Positions 29,624 to 37,879 are shown, counted from the stretch's first letter. The stretch is 64,000 nt of DNA from JACCZR01 sp035296565 (GCA_035296565.1 DATHAQ010000037.1:96225-160224), one strand, 5' to 3'. The notes: a model not told the origin generated them from the sequence alone. Numbers and translations are program-made.

Positions 29624-29676
29624 TTCTACCGGATGTAGTGCTTAATTCCTTCCCGAACCACAACATATTGTGGTGT
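29624..29676 (-). promoter_or_regulatory. Paired NrdR boxes and promoter of nrdR-nrdJ
   Basis: Two inverted repeats lie directly upstream of nrdR. The distal one, ACCACAACATATTGTGGT at 29657-29674, has perfect 7-base arms around CATA. The proximal one has CTAC at 29626-29629 and GTAG at 29635-29638. Their centres are about 33 bases apart, roughly three helical turns, as expected for tandem NrdR boxes. On the minus strand TAGAAT (29622-29627) overlaps the proximal box and would place transcription start at or next to the GTG start codon. The assignment rests on the NrdR consensus (acaCwAtATaTwGtgt-like) and context. Confidence 0.65.
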
Positions 29677-29830
29677 TTGCGGGCTGGCGGCGGCGAAAAA
29701 GTCCGAAGGAGCGGGGCCAGCCTAATCCGCGGGCGTGCGGGGTCGGTGCGAGCCGGAGATCGCCCAAACTGCCGGGAAACCGGGGCGGGGACGTCGGCGG
29801 CGGCGAGCGCGCACCCCGCTCGAAAAATTC

Positions 29831-29878
29831 CTCAGCTCGCTGAGCGTTTCTCCGGAGGGGTGGGCGCCTCCGCGCCCA
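29831..29878. other. Two inverted repeats between nrdR promoter and Nudix gene
   Basis: CTCAGCTCGCTGAG at 29831-29844 and TGGGCGC-CTCC-GCGCCCA at 29861-29878 are perfect inverted repeats in the 285-base gap between the divergent nrdR and Nudix genes. The second could form a stem-loop in the Nudix leader, ending about 24 bases before the GTG start. Neither has a T-tract, so they are not classical terminators; operators or leader hairpins are possible. Confidence 0.35.
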
Positions 29879-29901
29879 GCGGCCGATCTAGCCTCGCGCA
29901 G

Positions 29902-30405
29902 GTGAGCCTCAACCCGGCACTCGACGAGGCACGCTTCTGTCCGCGCTGCGCGGCTGAGGCCGAGGTGTGCCACCCACGCTCGATCGCCTGCCCGGCCTGC
30001 GGCTACCAGGCCTACTACAACCCCAAGCCCGTCGCCGCGGCGATCCCCTTCGACGCCGACGGCAGCATCTGGCTGCTGCGCCGCGGCCCCGGCCTGGGCG
30101 AGGGAAAGTGGACCTTCCCGGGCGGCTTCGTGGACCTGGGCGAGTCAGTGCCCGACGCCGTTCGCCGCGAGGCCGTGGAGGAGATGGAGGTCGAGCTGGA
30201 CCTGGGCGAGCTGGTCGGCGTCTACTCGCGGCCGGAGGACCGGGTGGTGCTCGTCGTCTACCGGGCCACGCTACGGCCCGGCTCGGTGCCGGTCGCCGGC
30301 GAGGAGGCGACCGAGGTCAGGGCCTTCAGGCGGGGCGAGCTGCCGTGGGGCGAGCTCGCCTTCTGGTCGACCGAGTGCGCATTGCGGGACGCGGTGAGCG
30401 GCTAG
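29902..30405 (+). CDS. Nudix hydrolase with N-terminal zinc ribbon
   Basis: 167 residues. Two CxxC pairs near the start (FCPRCAAEAEVC, IACPACGYQAYYNPKPVAAA) form a zinc ribbon like that of NADH pyrophosphatase relatives. The Nudix box is GGFVDLGESVPDAVRREAVE-EMEVEL (G-x5-E-x7-REUxEExGU pattern, slightly modified at EM). It hydrolyses a nucleoside diphosphate derivative, the exact substrate not being predictable. The GTG at 29902 begins VSLNPALDEARFCPRCA. It converges on an antibiotic-biosynthesis-monooxygenase gene with a 4-base overlap. Confidence 0.88.
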   Translation: MSLNPALDEARFCPRCAAEAEVCHPRSIACPACGYQAYYNPKPVAAAIPFDADGSIWLLRRGPGLGEGKWTFPGGFVDLGESVPDAVRREAVEEMEVELDLGELVGVYSRPEDRVVLVVYRATLRPGSVPVAGEEATEVRAFRRGELPWGELAFWSTECALRDAVSG

Positions 30406-30677
30406 CCCGCGGCCAGCCGGAACAGCTCGTCGGGCTCGTCGGTCCAGCTCGCGTCGCGACCGCCGACGGCCATCACGGCCGGCACTCCCTCCGCCGCCGC
30501 CTCGGGCGACTCCCAGCGCCCGATGGCCACCAGGCGCGGGGCGTCGACGTCGCGGAAGGACTCGATCGAGATCAGTCCGGGTGTGCCCTCGATCGCAGCC
30601 TCGACCTTCTTCATGAAGCCCAGGAAGTCCTCGACGTGCTCGGGCTTGGGGTGGTGGACGGCCATCGTGATGAACAT
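30402..30677 (-). CDS. Antibiotic biosynthesis monooxygenase (ABM) domain protein
   Basis: 91 residues, standard length for single ABM-domain proteins. MFITMAVHHPKPEHVEDFLGFM, GTPGLISIESFRDVD and LVAIGRWESPEAAAEGVPAV show the ferredoxin-like beta-alpha-beta repeat. Family members include quinone-forming monooxygenases and heme-degrading enzymes, but most are unassigned; the conserved heme ligands are not evident here. The ATG start is at 30677. It lies 12 bases downstream of a secreted low-complexity membrane protein gene on the same strand. Confidence 0.82.
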   Translation of the reverse strand: MFITMAVHHPKPEHVEDFLGFMKKVEAAIEGTPGLISIESFRDVDAPRLVAIGRWESPEAAAEGVPAVMAVGGRDASWTDEPDELFRLAAG

Positions 30678-30689
30678 CGAAGAGGAGCT

Positions 30690-31373
30690 CTAGCGGCCGA
30701 AGCGCACGGTCTCCCAGAGCTCGGTGGCCCTGTCGGAGATCCGGGCCCGGGCCTCGCCGCCGGTGGCAGCGAGCGGGCGGGTGAAACGAGAGAAGTCGGC
30801 ACCGAAGAGGTAGAGGGCGGCGATGGCGGAGCCGATCAGCAGGGCGGCTCCCATCACGACGAGCGCCCAGGTGGGCACCTCGGGGCCGGTCGGCTGCGCG
30901 GTCACCGCGGGTGATGCCACGTTGGCCAGCCGGGCGCGCTTCTCGGGCGTGGGCGCCGGCGGCTGAGCCACGCCGGCTCCGTAGCCCGACCCGCCCCCGG
31001 AACTGGAGCCGGAGGCCGCGCCGGCGCCCGCGCCCGCGCCTCCCGAGCCCGAACCGCTGTCGCCGCCGCCGGCGGAGCCCGGCGCGGGCACGTTCTCGAG
31101 GCGGTCCTGCGCAGTGGGCGTCGTTCCGCTCTTTCCGGGCGAGCCCCCGCTGCCGCAACCGCCGCCGCGGGCGTTGCGCAGCTCGTCCGCATAGCCGGGG
31201 GCGTACTGCTCGATGTCGGGCGGGAGATCGCCCAGGGCGCCGCCCAGCTGGCGATCGCTGTACTTGCACTGCGGGATCGAGCCGCCGTTCTTGTAGTCGT
31301 TCAACTGCGCCGCGGCGGGCGCGGCGAAGACCAGGACCAGGACGCAGGTCAGCGCAGGGAGAAGGCGGCGCAC
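30690..31373 (-). CDS. Secreted Gly/Ser-rich protein with C-terminal membrane anchor
   Basis: 227 residues from GTG 31373. The signal peptide VRRLLPALTCVLVLVFAAPA ends at AAAQ. A conserved-looking globular stretch follows (NDYKNGGSIPQCKYSDRQLG, LPPDIEQYAPGYADELRNAR), then a long Gly/Ala/Ser linker (roughly residues 75-140), and a C-terminal transmembrane helix (TWALVVMGAALLIGSAIAAL) with a short basic cytoplasmic tail. This type of small anchored protein recurs in Solirubrobacterales-like genomes without known function. The longer frame to 31448 has no signal-like start and overlaps the divergent O-antigen-ligase gene. Confidence 0.65.
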   Translation of the reverse strand: MRRLLPALTCVLVLVFAAPAAAQLNDYKNGGSIPQCKYSDRQLGGALGDLPPDIEQYAPGYADELRNARGGGCGSGGSPGKSGTTPTAQDRLENVPAPGSAGGGDSGSGSGGAGAGAGAASGSSSGGGSGYGAGVAQPPAPTPEKRARLANVASPAVTAQPTGPEVPTWALVVMGAALLIGSAIAALYLFGADFSRFTRPLAATGGEARARISDRATELWETVRFGR

Positions 31374-31431
31374 ACCGCACAAGGTAGCGCGGGCCGGACG
31401 CCCCGTGCGAGCGTGGTCACAATGGTGGCCG

Positions 31432-33627
31432 ATGGCCGCCACCGCCACCCGCCAGCTGCCTCTGGGCGAGGCCCCTGCCGGGCCCCGCGCCGGGGCGGAG
31501 CGGTCCCCGGGGGCCGCCGTGGCGCTGGGGGTCGGCCTGCTGGCTGCGGCCGCCTACGCGGCGGTGGTCAACGGGGCGATCAAGGTCACCGACGGCAGCG
31601 ACCTCGAGATCGGGCTCGCGCTGTTGGGCATCACCACGCTCGTGGCGCTCGCTGCGGGCTGGGGTCTGCGGGCCCGTGCGCTGCCGGGCGGCTGGCTCGG
31701 GGTCGGCCTGCTGGCGGCTTTCGGCGCGTGGTGCGCCCTCTCGATCTCGTGGTCGATCTCGCCTGACGAGAGCTGGATAGAGGCCAACCGCGCCTGGGCC
31801 TACGCGCTCGCGGCCGCTCTGGCGGTGGTGCTCGGCGCCAGTCTCCCGCGTGCGCCCGAGAAGGCGGCCGTGGGCTACGTGGCCCTCGCCGGCCTCGTGG
31901 CGGCCTACGCGCTCGGCGGCAAGGTGGTCCCGACGGTGTTCGACCACGCCGGGGAGATCTCGCGCCTGCGCGCGCCGGTCGGCTACTGGAACGCGCTGGC
32001 CCTGTTCTGCGCGCTGGCAGTGCCACCGGCGCTGCGCCTCGCCGGCGACGAGCGGCGCGGCCGCCTCAGGGTGGTCGCGCTGGCGGCGTTGGTGGTGCTG
32101 GTTTCGACGCTCGCTCTCACCTACTCGCGCGGGGGCATCGCTGTGATGGTGCTCGCGGCGATGGTCCTGGCGGCCATCGGGCCCGACCGGCTGCGCATGG
32201 TGTGCCTCTCGGGGATCGTCGTGGTGGGCGTGGTGCCGGGCCTGCTCGTGGCCTTCCTGCGCGAGGACCTGACCACCGACGAGCTCGCTGCCTCGCAGCG
32301 CGCCGACGACGGCCTCCTTCTCCTGGCGGCCCTGGCCATCGGCTTCGCAATCGCGCTCCTGCTGGCTCGCATGGTGTGGCGTGCCGGTCGTTCCCTCCGC
32401 CTCGGCCCATCTGCCGCGGCGCTGGTGCCGCGGGCCCTGGCTGGACTCGGCGCCGTCGTCGTGCTGGCGCTGGTGGTGCTGGCTGCGACGGGTTGGCTCG
32501 GCGACCGGCTGGAGGGCTTCACCGAGCCGCGTGCGGAGAACGTGACCGACCCGGCTCGGATCGTCGCCACCAACTCGGGCAACCGCTGGGTGTGGTGGAA
32601 GGAGGCCGCGGGCGCGACCTGGGACCAGCCGATCGTCGGCTACGGCGCCGGCTCGTTTCCGCTCGTTCACCTGCAACGCCGCCAGGAGCGTCTCGACGTG
32701 CGCCAGCCCCACAGCGTTCCGCTCGAGTTCCTCTCCGAGACCGGGATCGTGGGAGCGCTGCTCGCCATCGGCGGCCTGGCCTTGCTGGCCGCCGCGGGTG
32801 TCGCGCGGGTCCGCGGAGCCGTTGGGGCCGACCGTGCCTATGCCGCGGCCCTTTTGGCGGCGTGCGCGGCCTGGGGCGCGCACATCTGGGTCGACTGGGA
32901 CTGGGACATCCCGGCGGTGACGCTGCCGGTGATGCTGTTCCTGGGCGTACTGGCGGCACGACCGCCGGGCGCCGCCGTCGATCCCGTGGCGCGCGACCGT
33001 CCGCGCATCCTGTCGTTGCTGGCCGGCGGGATCATGCTGGCGCTATTGGCGATCTCGTCGGCGCTGCCGGCACTCGCGCGCGAGGAATCCGACGCCGCGC
33101 TCAGCACGGCAGCCAAGGGGGGCATAGCCAACCTGCGGGAGGCCGACGAGAAGGCCGCCACCGCGCGCCGCCTCGACCCCTTTGCGGTCGATCCCGTCTT
33201 CACCTCGGCCGATCTGTCTCGGCGCCGTGGCGACGTCGAGCGAGCCGCCCGGCTCTACGCCGACGCGGTGCGCCGGCAACCCAACAGCTCGAGGCTGTGG
33301 CTCGGGCTGGCTCGGCTCCAGGCCCAGCTGGATGACGCACCCGGTGCGCTGCGCTCCGCGAGGAGGGGCTTCGAACTCGACCCCTTCTCTCCCAGCGTCT
33401 TCACCTTCTCGGCGTTCATCAGCTACGACTCCACGCGCTCGGCCACGGCGACGGGGATACCGCTGCCCGAGCGGGTTGCGCCGACCGCGTTGCCCACCGC
33501 GCCGGCGGCGCCGAACATCACCGGCGACAGCGGCGCGGCACTGCCCCAGCAGCCGGGCTCGTCGCCGGTCAACCCGGTGCCGGCGTCGCCTCCCGGCGGC
33601 GCGACCCCCTCCTCTCCGCAGCCCTAG
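31432..33627 (+). CDS. O-antigen ligase/polymerase-like membrane protein with C-terminal TPR region
   Basis: 731 residues. A dozen or so hydrophobic segments occupy residues 25-560. The Wzy_C hallmark is seen as FALTYSRGG-like LTYSRGGIAVMVLAAMVLAA and NRWVWWKEAAGATWDQPIVG followed by GYGAGSFPLVHLQRR and HSVPLEFLSETGIVGALLA. TPR-like helices (RRLDPFAVDPVFTSADLSRR, RLWLGLARLQAQLDDAPGAL) and a Pro/Ser-rich tail follow. Such proteins ligate or polymerise glycan repeat units at the outer membrane-facing side of the cytoplasmic membrane; in an actinobacterium the product would be a surface polysaccharide. It converges with an epimerase gene (4-base overlap), perhaps functionally linked. Confidence 0.85.
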   Translation: MAATATRQLPLGEAPAGPRAGAERSPGAAVALGVGLLAAAAYAAVVNGAIKVTDGSDLEIGLALLGITTLVALAAGWGLRARALPGGWLGVGLLAAFGAWCALSISWSISPDESWIEANRAWAYALAAALAVVLGASLPRAPEKAAVGYVALAGLVAAYALGGKVVPTVFDHAGEISRLRAPVGYWNALALFCALAVPPALRLAGDERRGRLRVVALAALVVLVSTLALTYSRGGIAVMVLAAMVLAAIGPDRLRMVCLSGIVVVGVVPGLLVAFLREDLTTDELAASQRADDGLLLLAALAIGFAIALLLARMVWRAGRSLRLGPSAAALVPRALAGLGAVVVLALVVLAATGWLGDRLEGFTEPRAENVTDPARIVATNSGNRWVWWKEAAGATWDQPIVGYGAGSFPLVHLQRRQERLDVRQPHSVPLEFLSETGIVGALLAIGGLALLAAAGVARVRGAVGADRAYAAALLAACAAWGAHIWVDWDWDIPAVTLPVMLFLGVLAARPPGAAVDPVARDRPRILSLLAGGIMLALLAISSALPALAREESDAALSTAAKGGIANLREADEKAATARRLDPFAVDPVFTSADLSRRRGDVERAARLYADAVRRQPNSSRLWLGLARLQAQLDDAPGALRSARRGFELDPFSPSVFTFSAFISYDSTRSATATGIPLPERVAPTALPTAPAAPNITGDSGAALPQQPGSSPVNPVPASPPGGATPSSPQP

Positions 33628-34550
33628 CGCAGAGAGGCCAGCGTGCGCTCGAGGCCCTCGGAGAGCTCGACCTGCGCGGTCCAGCCGAGCTCCTCATGCG
33701 CGCGAGAGGCATCGAGCGCGATGTGGCGCACCTCGCCGGGCCGCTCGGGCGCGTGCTCGGCCGAGAAGCCGTTGTCGCTGAGGCTGTCCAGGGCCTCGAC
33801 CAGGTCGATCACGCTCACCTGCTTGCCGAGGCCGATGTTCACCGGACCGGTGACCGCGGCGTCGGCGGCCAGCAGGTTGGCGGACACCACGTCGCCGACG
33901 TAGGCGTAGTCGCGGGTCTGCAGGCCGTCGCCGAAGATGGTCGGCTTGCCGCCCTCGAGCAGCTTGCCGCAGAAGATGGCGATCACCCCGGCCTCGCCGA
34001 GCGGGTCCTGGCGCGGGCCGTAGATGTTGCCGTAGCGCAGGGACACGGTCGACATGCCGTATAGGCGCCCGAAGAGGTCGCAGTAACCCTCGGCGCAGTA
34101 CTTGGACTGGCCATAGGGGGCCTCGGGTGCGACCGGGTGGTCCTCCGGAGCCGGCAGGATCCGGCCCTCGCCGTAGATGGCGCCGCCGGTGGAGGTGTTG
34201 ACCACCCGCCGCGCCCCCGAGCGCCGTGCGCTCTCGAGCACGTTGATGGTGCCCTCCACGTTCACGCGCGCGTCGAAGGCGGGGTCCGCGGCGGACTTGC
34301 GCACGTCGATCTGGGCGGCGAGGTGGAAGACCACCTCGGGCCGGGCGGCGGCGCACAGCGAGGCCACCGCCTCGGCGTCGCGGACGTCGATCTCGGCCAG
34401 CTCCGCGCCCCCGTCCAGGGCGCCGGCGAGGTTCTCGCGGCGGCCGGTGGAGACGTCGTCGAGGACGGTCACCTCGTCGCCGCGCTCGAGCAGGGCGTCG
34501 ACGAGGTTCGAGCCGATGAACCCGGCGCCGCCGGTGACCAGGGCACGCAT
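33624..34550 (-). CDS. NAD-dependent epimerase/dehydratase (GalE-like, nucleotide-sugar)
   Basis: 308 residues from ATG 34550. The Rossmann motif MRALVTGGAGFIGSNLVDAL, the catalytic Ser/Thr region VVNTSTGGAIYGE, the YxxxK pair in APYGQSKYCAE, and LRYGNIYGPRQDPLGEAGV are typical of short-chain UDP-sugar 4-epimerases and related dehydratases. It probably converts a nucleotide sugar for surface glycan synthesis, consistent with the neighbouring O-antigen-ligase-like gene. Which sugar (UDP-Glc, UDP-GlcNAc or UDP-GlcA) cannot be decided. The frame extends to 34622, but that part is not homologous. Confidence 0.92.
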   Translation of the reverse strand: MRALVTGGAGFIGSNLVDALLERGDEVTVLDDVSTGRRENLAGALDGGAELAEIDVRDAEAVASLCAAARPEVVFHLAAQIDVRKSAADPAFDARVNVEGTINVLESARRSGARRVVNTSTGGAIYGEGRILPAPEDHPVAPEAPYGQSKYCAEGYCDLFGRLYGMSTVSLRYGNIYGPRQDPLGEAGVIAIFCGKLLEGGKPTIFGDGLQTRDYAYVGDVVSANLLAADAAVTGPVNIGLGKQVSVIDLVEALDSLSDNGFSAEHAPERPGEVRHIALDASRAHEELGWTAQVELSEGLERTLASLR

Positions 34551-34608
34551 GAAGCGCGGCACTCTAGAAGGACGGCAGCGACGGTCAGCGCTGGTAGCTT
34601 CGGCCGCG

Positions 34609-35721
34609 ATGCTCGCCGGCACCGAGGACCAGCCTCAGGCCCGCGTCGCGCTCAGCGCCGCCCTCGCCTCGGTCCCCTCGCACGCCTACCTCTTCCACGG
34701 CCCGGCGGGCTCGGGCAAGCGGACGGTGGCGCGGTCCTTCGCCGCCGAGCTGCTGGCCGAGGGCGACGCCGACCCCGACAGCGCCCGGCACCGCGTCCAC
34801 GCCGGGACGCACCCCGACCTGACCTGGGTCAAGCCGACGGGGGCGGCGCAGATGCGCGCCGCCGACGTGGAGGGCCCCGTGGTGGCCGCCGCCGCGCGCA
34901 CGCCGTTCGAGTCCAGCCGCCGTGTGTTCGTGCTGGAGCGCGTGGACACGATGAACGACACGGTCGCCAACCGCCTGCTGAAGACGCTGGAGGAGCCGGC
35001 GTCGTTCGTGCACCTGATCCTGCTCACCGACCGGCTCAGCCTGGTGATCGACACGGTGGCCTCGCGCTGCCAGCCCGTGCGCTTCGACCCGCTGCCCCCT
35101 GCGCGGGTGGCCGACATGCTGCATCGTGAGGGTGTGGAGGCCGAGAAGGCGCTGGCCTGCGCGCGGCTGGCGGCCGGCAACGTCGAGCGCGCGCGCATGC
35201 TCGCCTCCGAGGAGGGGGAGGGTCTGCGCGAGGACGCCGAGGCGATGGTGGCCGGCGCGCTGTCCGGCGGCGGTCTCGACGAGCCCTGGCGCGCGCTGCT
35301 CGAGCGCGCCGAGCGCCACCGCGAGGATGCCGAGCAGGCCTCCTCGATCGAACGCGAGCAGCGCCTCGAGCTCGAGCCCCATGGACGCGAGCGCAAGGCC
35401 CTGGAGCGCGAGCTCGAGGAGGCCGCCAGGCGCGACGCTCGCCGCGCGCGTACCGAGGTGCTCGAGCTCGGGCTCGAGCTCGCCGCGATGGGCTTCCGCG
35501 ATCTGGTGGCGGTGGCCGAGGACGCGCCCGACGCGGTCCTGGGCGCCGACCACCTGCCCGCCCTGGCCGAGCGCGCCCGCGGGCGTGACCCGCGCCGGCT
35601 GCGCCAGTGCGTCGAGCGCTGCGAGGAGACCCGCATGTCGCTGCAGCTCAACGCCACGGAGGACCTGGCCCTCACCGCGCTGGGCTTTCGTCTTGCCTCG
35701 CTGGTGGGCGAACCGGCCTGA
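34609..35721 (+). CDS. holB: DNA polymerase III delta-prime subunit
   Basis: 370 residues. Walker A (YLFHGPAGSGKRTVARSFAA), the delta-prime segments RRVFVLERVDTMNDTVANRL, LKTLEEPASFVHLILLTDRL and VASRCQPVRFDPLPPARVA (sensor region with SRCQ) show an AAA+ clamp-loader subunit. The C-terminal collar is strongly helical with many Glu/Arg residues (ALERELEEAARRDARRARTE). It helps load the beta clamp at replication forks. The ATG at 34609 is fixed by the typical start before the P-loop; the open frame back to 34177 is antisense to the epimerase and is not coding. Confidence 0.9.
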   Translation: MLAGTEDQPQARVALSAALASVPSHAYLFHGPAGSGKRTVARSFAAELLAEGDADPDSARHRVHAGTHPDLTWVKPTGAAQMRAADVEGPVVAAAARTPFESSRRVFVLERVDTMNDTVANRLLKTLEEPASFVHLILLTDRLSLVIDTVASRCQPVRFDPLPPARVADMLHREGVEAEKALACARLAAGNVERARMLASEEGEGLREDAEAMVAGALSGGGLDEPWRALLERAERHREDAEQASSIEREQRLELEPHGRERKALERELEEAARRDARRARTEVLELGLELAAMGFRDLVAVAEDAPDAVLGADHLPALAERARGRDPRRLRQCVERCEETRMSLQLNATEDLALTALGFRLASLVGEPA

Positions 35722-35776
35722 CGGCCGCAACCTCGAGCACCGAGTCAGCCGCGTGGCAGGAGGGCATCCGCCAGGG

Positions 35777-35803
35777 CCTGACACCGGCGAAACCCGTCAG
35801 GCG
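35777..35803 (+). terminator. Possible stem-loop after holB
   Basis: GCCTGAC and GTCAGGC form perfect 7-base arms around a 13-base loop in the 170-base gap between holB and tRNA-Thr. There is no T-tract, so intrinsic termination is uncertain. Nothing else recognisable lies in this gap. Confidence 0.35.
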
Positions 35804-35891
35804 GCTGAGGAATTTGTCGGCGATCACCACCTCCACACGCCGAGAAGTCCGGACCGGGGCGACCTCGCCCCGGGGCTAGACTCCGCCTCCC

Positions 35892-35964
35892 GCCGACGTA
35901 GCTCAGTTGGTAGAGCACCTCTCTCGTAAAGAGGATGTCGCCGGTTCGAGTCCGGCCGTCGGCT
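35892..35964 (+). tRNA. tRNA-Thr (anticodon CGT)
   Basis: A complete 73-base cloverleaf is present. Acceptor GCCGACG pairs with CGTCGGC, the D arm is GCTC...GAGC, the anticodon stem CCTCT pairs with AGAGG around the loop CTCGTAA, and the T arm is GCCGG TTCGAGT CCGGC. Anticodon CGT reads ACG (Thr). The discriminator is T, and no CCA is encoded. A SRPBCC gene ends immediately downstream on the other strand. Confidence 0.97.
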
Positions 35965-36417
35965 CTAGCGGCGCCCCTCGGCCTCTTCCTTGAGCCCCGC
36001 GGCGGCGTTGCCGAGCAGGAAGTCGCGCACCTGGCCCTCGACCGGCCCCCTGAGGAGCATCCCGAGCATCCGGCCGGGGTCGACCTCCAGCCCGTAGGTG
36101 GCCCGCGTCCCGCTCGAGCCGAGGTCCTCGAGGTCCCACCAGCCGCGCACCGCCTTGGTGTCGCCCTTCTCCTGCACCCACTCGATGCGGTGCGGCTTGT
36201 CGTAGGAGAAGCGCAGCCGGGACCTGACGTTCTTGACCTTGGCGTCGGACTCGGTCTCGACCACCTCGGGCCGGCCCTCGTGGTCGTGCTCGAGCACGCG
36301 CACCCTCTGCAGCGAGCCCTGCCACTTCGGCGCGCCCTCGATGTCGGCCGCGATCTCGAAGCAGTCGTCGATTGGCGCGTCGATCTCGACGGTGCGGTCT
36401 CCGGTGATCAGCCCCAC
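35965..36417 (-). CDS. SRPBCC (polyketide cyclase/START-like) family protein
   Basis: 150 residues. RTVEIDAPIDDCFEIAADIE, GAPKWQGSLQRVRVLEHDHEG, DLGSSGTRATYGLEVDPGRM and LLRGPVEGQVRDFLLGNAA match the polyketide-cyclase-2 type of the START/Bet v1 superfamily, often annotated as coenzyme Q-binding or cyclase-like. The ligand is unknown. The gene ends against the 3' end of tRNA-Thr(CGT), read convergently. The divergent DUF3817-like gene starts 27 bases away. Confidence 0.82.
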   Translation of the reverse strand: MGLITGDRTVEIDAPIDDCFEIAADIEGAPKWQGSLQRVRVLEHDHEGRPEVVETESDAKVKNVRSRLRFSYDKPHRIEWVQEKGDTKAVRGWWDLEDLGSSGTRATYGLEVDPGRMLGMLLRGPVEGQVRDFLLGNAAAGLKEEAEGRR

Positions 36418-36444
36418 TGGCGCGCGACCCTATCGTCTGAGCCG

Positions 36445-36726
36445 ATGTCCTACTTCAACGCCGTGCGGCTCTACTCGGCGCTCGAGCTGTGCGTGTTCAC
36501 CGCGCTCGTGGTCACGGCGGTCTCGGGCTCCTCGGAGTCCGCCGAGCGCGCGCTGGGGTGGACGCACGGGGTGGGTTGGATAGTGCTCTGCATCGCGGTG
36601 GCCGAGGGCTGCCGCCGCCGCGTCTTCCCGTGGTGGACCTTCGCCGCCACCGTGTCGCCGCTCGGGCCGCTCGGCAGCACGGCGGCCATCGAATGGCTAA
36701 GCCGCAGCCGGCGCCGCGTAGCCTGA
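36445..36726 (+). CDS. DUF3817-like small membrane protein
   Basis: 93 residues with three hydrophobic spans: LYSALELCVFTALVVTAVSG, GVGWIVLCIAVAEGC and WWTFAATVSPLGPLGSTAAI. The pattern of an initial amphipathic LYSALE, the GWTHGVGWI block and PLGPLGS resembles the DUF3817 family of small integral membrane proteins of unknown function. The ATG at 36445 is chosen as the first start after the SRPBCC promoter gap. It ends 14 bases before pgsA on the same strand, suggesting one transcript. Confidence 0.7.
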   Translation: MSYFNAVRLYSALELCVFTALVVTAVSGSSESAERALGWTHGVGWIVLCIAVAEGCRRRVFPWWTFAATVSPLGPLGSTAAIEWLSRSRRRVA

Positions 36727-36739
36727 AGCGCGCCTGCCC

Positions 36740-37291
36740 GTGTCGAGCGTAAACCTCCCAAATGCGCTCACGCTGGTGCGCGTGCTGCTCGTGCCCGTGC
36801 TGGTGGTCGCGTTGACCGTCGAGGGCGGCGACGCGCTCGCGGCGACGGTGTTCGCCCTGGCTTCGGCCACCGACTTCCTCGATGGCTGGCTGGCCCGCCG
36901 GCGAGGCTCGGTGACCACCTTCGGCAAGGTCATGGACCCGATAGCGGACAAGCTCATGGTGGCCGCGGCGCTGATCGCGCTGGTGAGCCTGGAGCGCCTG
37001 GCGGCGTGGATCGCGCTCGTCATCATCGCGCGTGAGTTCGCGGTCAGCGGCCTGCGCGCGGCGGCGGGGCAGCAGGGAGTGGTGATCGACGCCAGCACCT
37101 TCGGCAAGGCGAAGACCCTCATCCAGGTGGCCACGATCTTCGTGTTGATCGTGGCGCCCGATCCCGACGCGGCCTGGGTGCAGGCGGTCGTATACGCGAC
37201 GGTCGCGGTTACCCTCGCCTCGGGGGCCGAGTACTTCATGAGTTTTCGGAAACGGGTAGAGGCGGCGAACCACGCCGGGGCCGGTGGCTGA
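36740..37291 (+). CDS. pgsA: CDP-diacylglycerol-glycerol-3-phosphate 3-phosphatidyltransferase
   Basis: 183 residues, normal for PgsA. The CDP-alcohol phosphotransferase signature D-x2-D-G-x2-A-R-x8-G-x3-D-x3-D is complete (DFLDGWLARRRGSVTTFGKV, then MDPIADK). Four to five membrane helices follow, beginning NLPNALTLVRVLLVPVLVVA. The enzyme makes phosphatidylglycerophosphate, the precursor of phosphatidylglycerol and cardiolipin, in the cytoplasmic membrane. The GTG at 36740 follows the DUF3817-like stop by 13 bases. Close relatives make archaetidyl- or inositol-phosphates, but PgsA is the best fit. Confidence 0.92.
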   Translation: MSSVNLPNALTLVRVLLVPVLVVALTVEGGDALAATVFALASATDFLDGWLARRRGSVTTFGKVMDPIADKLMVAAALIALVSLERLAAWIALVIIAREFAVSGLRAAAGQQGVVIDASTFGKAKTLIQVATIFVLIVAPDPDAAWVQAVVYATVAVTLASGAEYFMSFRKRVEAANHAGAGG

Positions 37292-37411
37292 GCGGACCAA
37301 GGGGGGCAGCCCGTACCTGCGGCCTGGGTCTCCTATGTCACCGTGGAGCGCCCGCTGCGCGAGCGCGTGCGCCGCTTCGCCGAGCGCTACGAGCCGCCGA
37401 AGGCGGTCGAA

Positions 37412-37879
37412 TCAGGATCGCCGGTCGACCGCCGGCTCGGACTCGGCCTCGAGCGTGGGTAGGCGCTCGAGCAGCTCCTGGCGCGAAGCCCCGCGCCGGT
37501 ACAGCGCGCGGTCGAGCATCTACCCGTAGACCTCCATCACCGCGAACAGCAGCTCCGTGGTGCCGACGGTGGTGGCGTTGCGCCGGAAGGCGTACTCCTG
37601 TGCCCGGGCGGTGGCGTGGTCGACCACCTTGGGGCCCAGCGGGGGCCGGCACGAGCGGTCCTCGGACTCCGTCATCAGCGGGGCCTCGCCAACGCCGAGC
37701 GCCTGGAGCGCCTGGCCCACGCGGCGGTGCATGCGCATGGCGCGCAGCCAACGTTCAGCCTCGTCCTCGGCCGAATGGGAGAACGCCATGGCCGTGCCCG
37801 CCAGAGCGAGCACCAGGGCCGCGTCCTGGGAGAGGGGGATGTGCCGGCGAGAGTCGTTCACGGCCTCAGGGGGCGTCAC
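37412..37879 (-). pseudogene. Clp N-terminal (Clp repeat)-like protein interrupted by an in-frame TAG
   Basis: The stretch HIPLSQDAALVLALAGTAMA, then KVVDHATARAQEYAFRRNAT and VGTTELLFAVMEVYG, resembles the helical Clp R domain (A..A...A...VGTEHLLLAL). TAG at 37520-37522 ends the 119-residue frame, but the same frame continues for 35 codons, MLDRALYRRGASRQELLERL, exactly as a Clp repeat would (LLARALExxGVDREALxxxL). CAG to TAG would explain the break. The GTG at 37879 with GGAG upstream is the likeliest start. Either a nonsense-mutated gene or a truncated but functional one. Confidence 0.5.
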
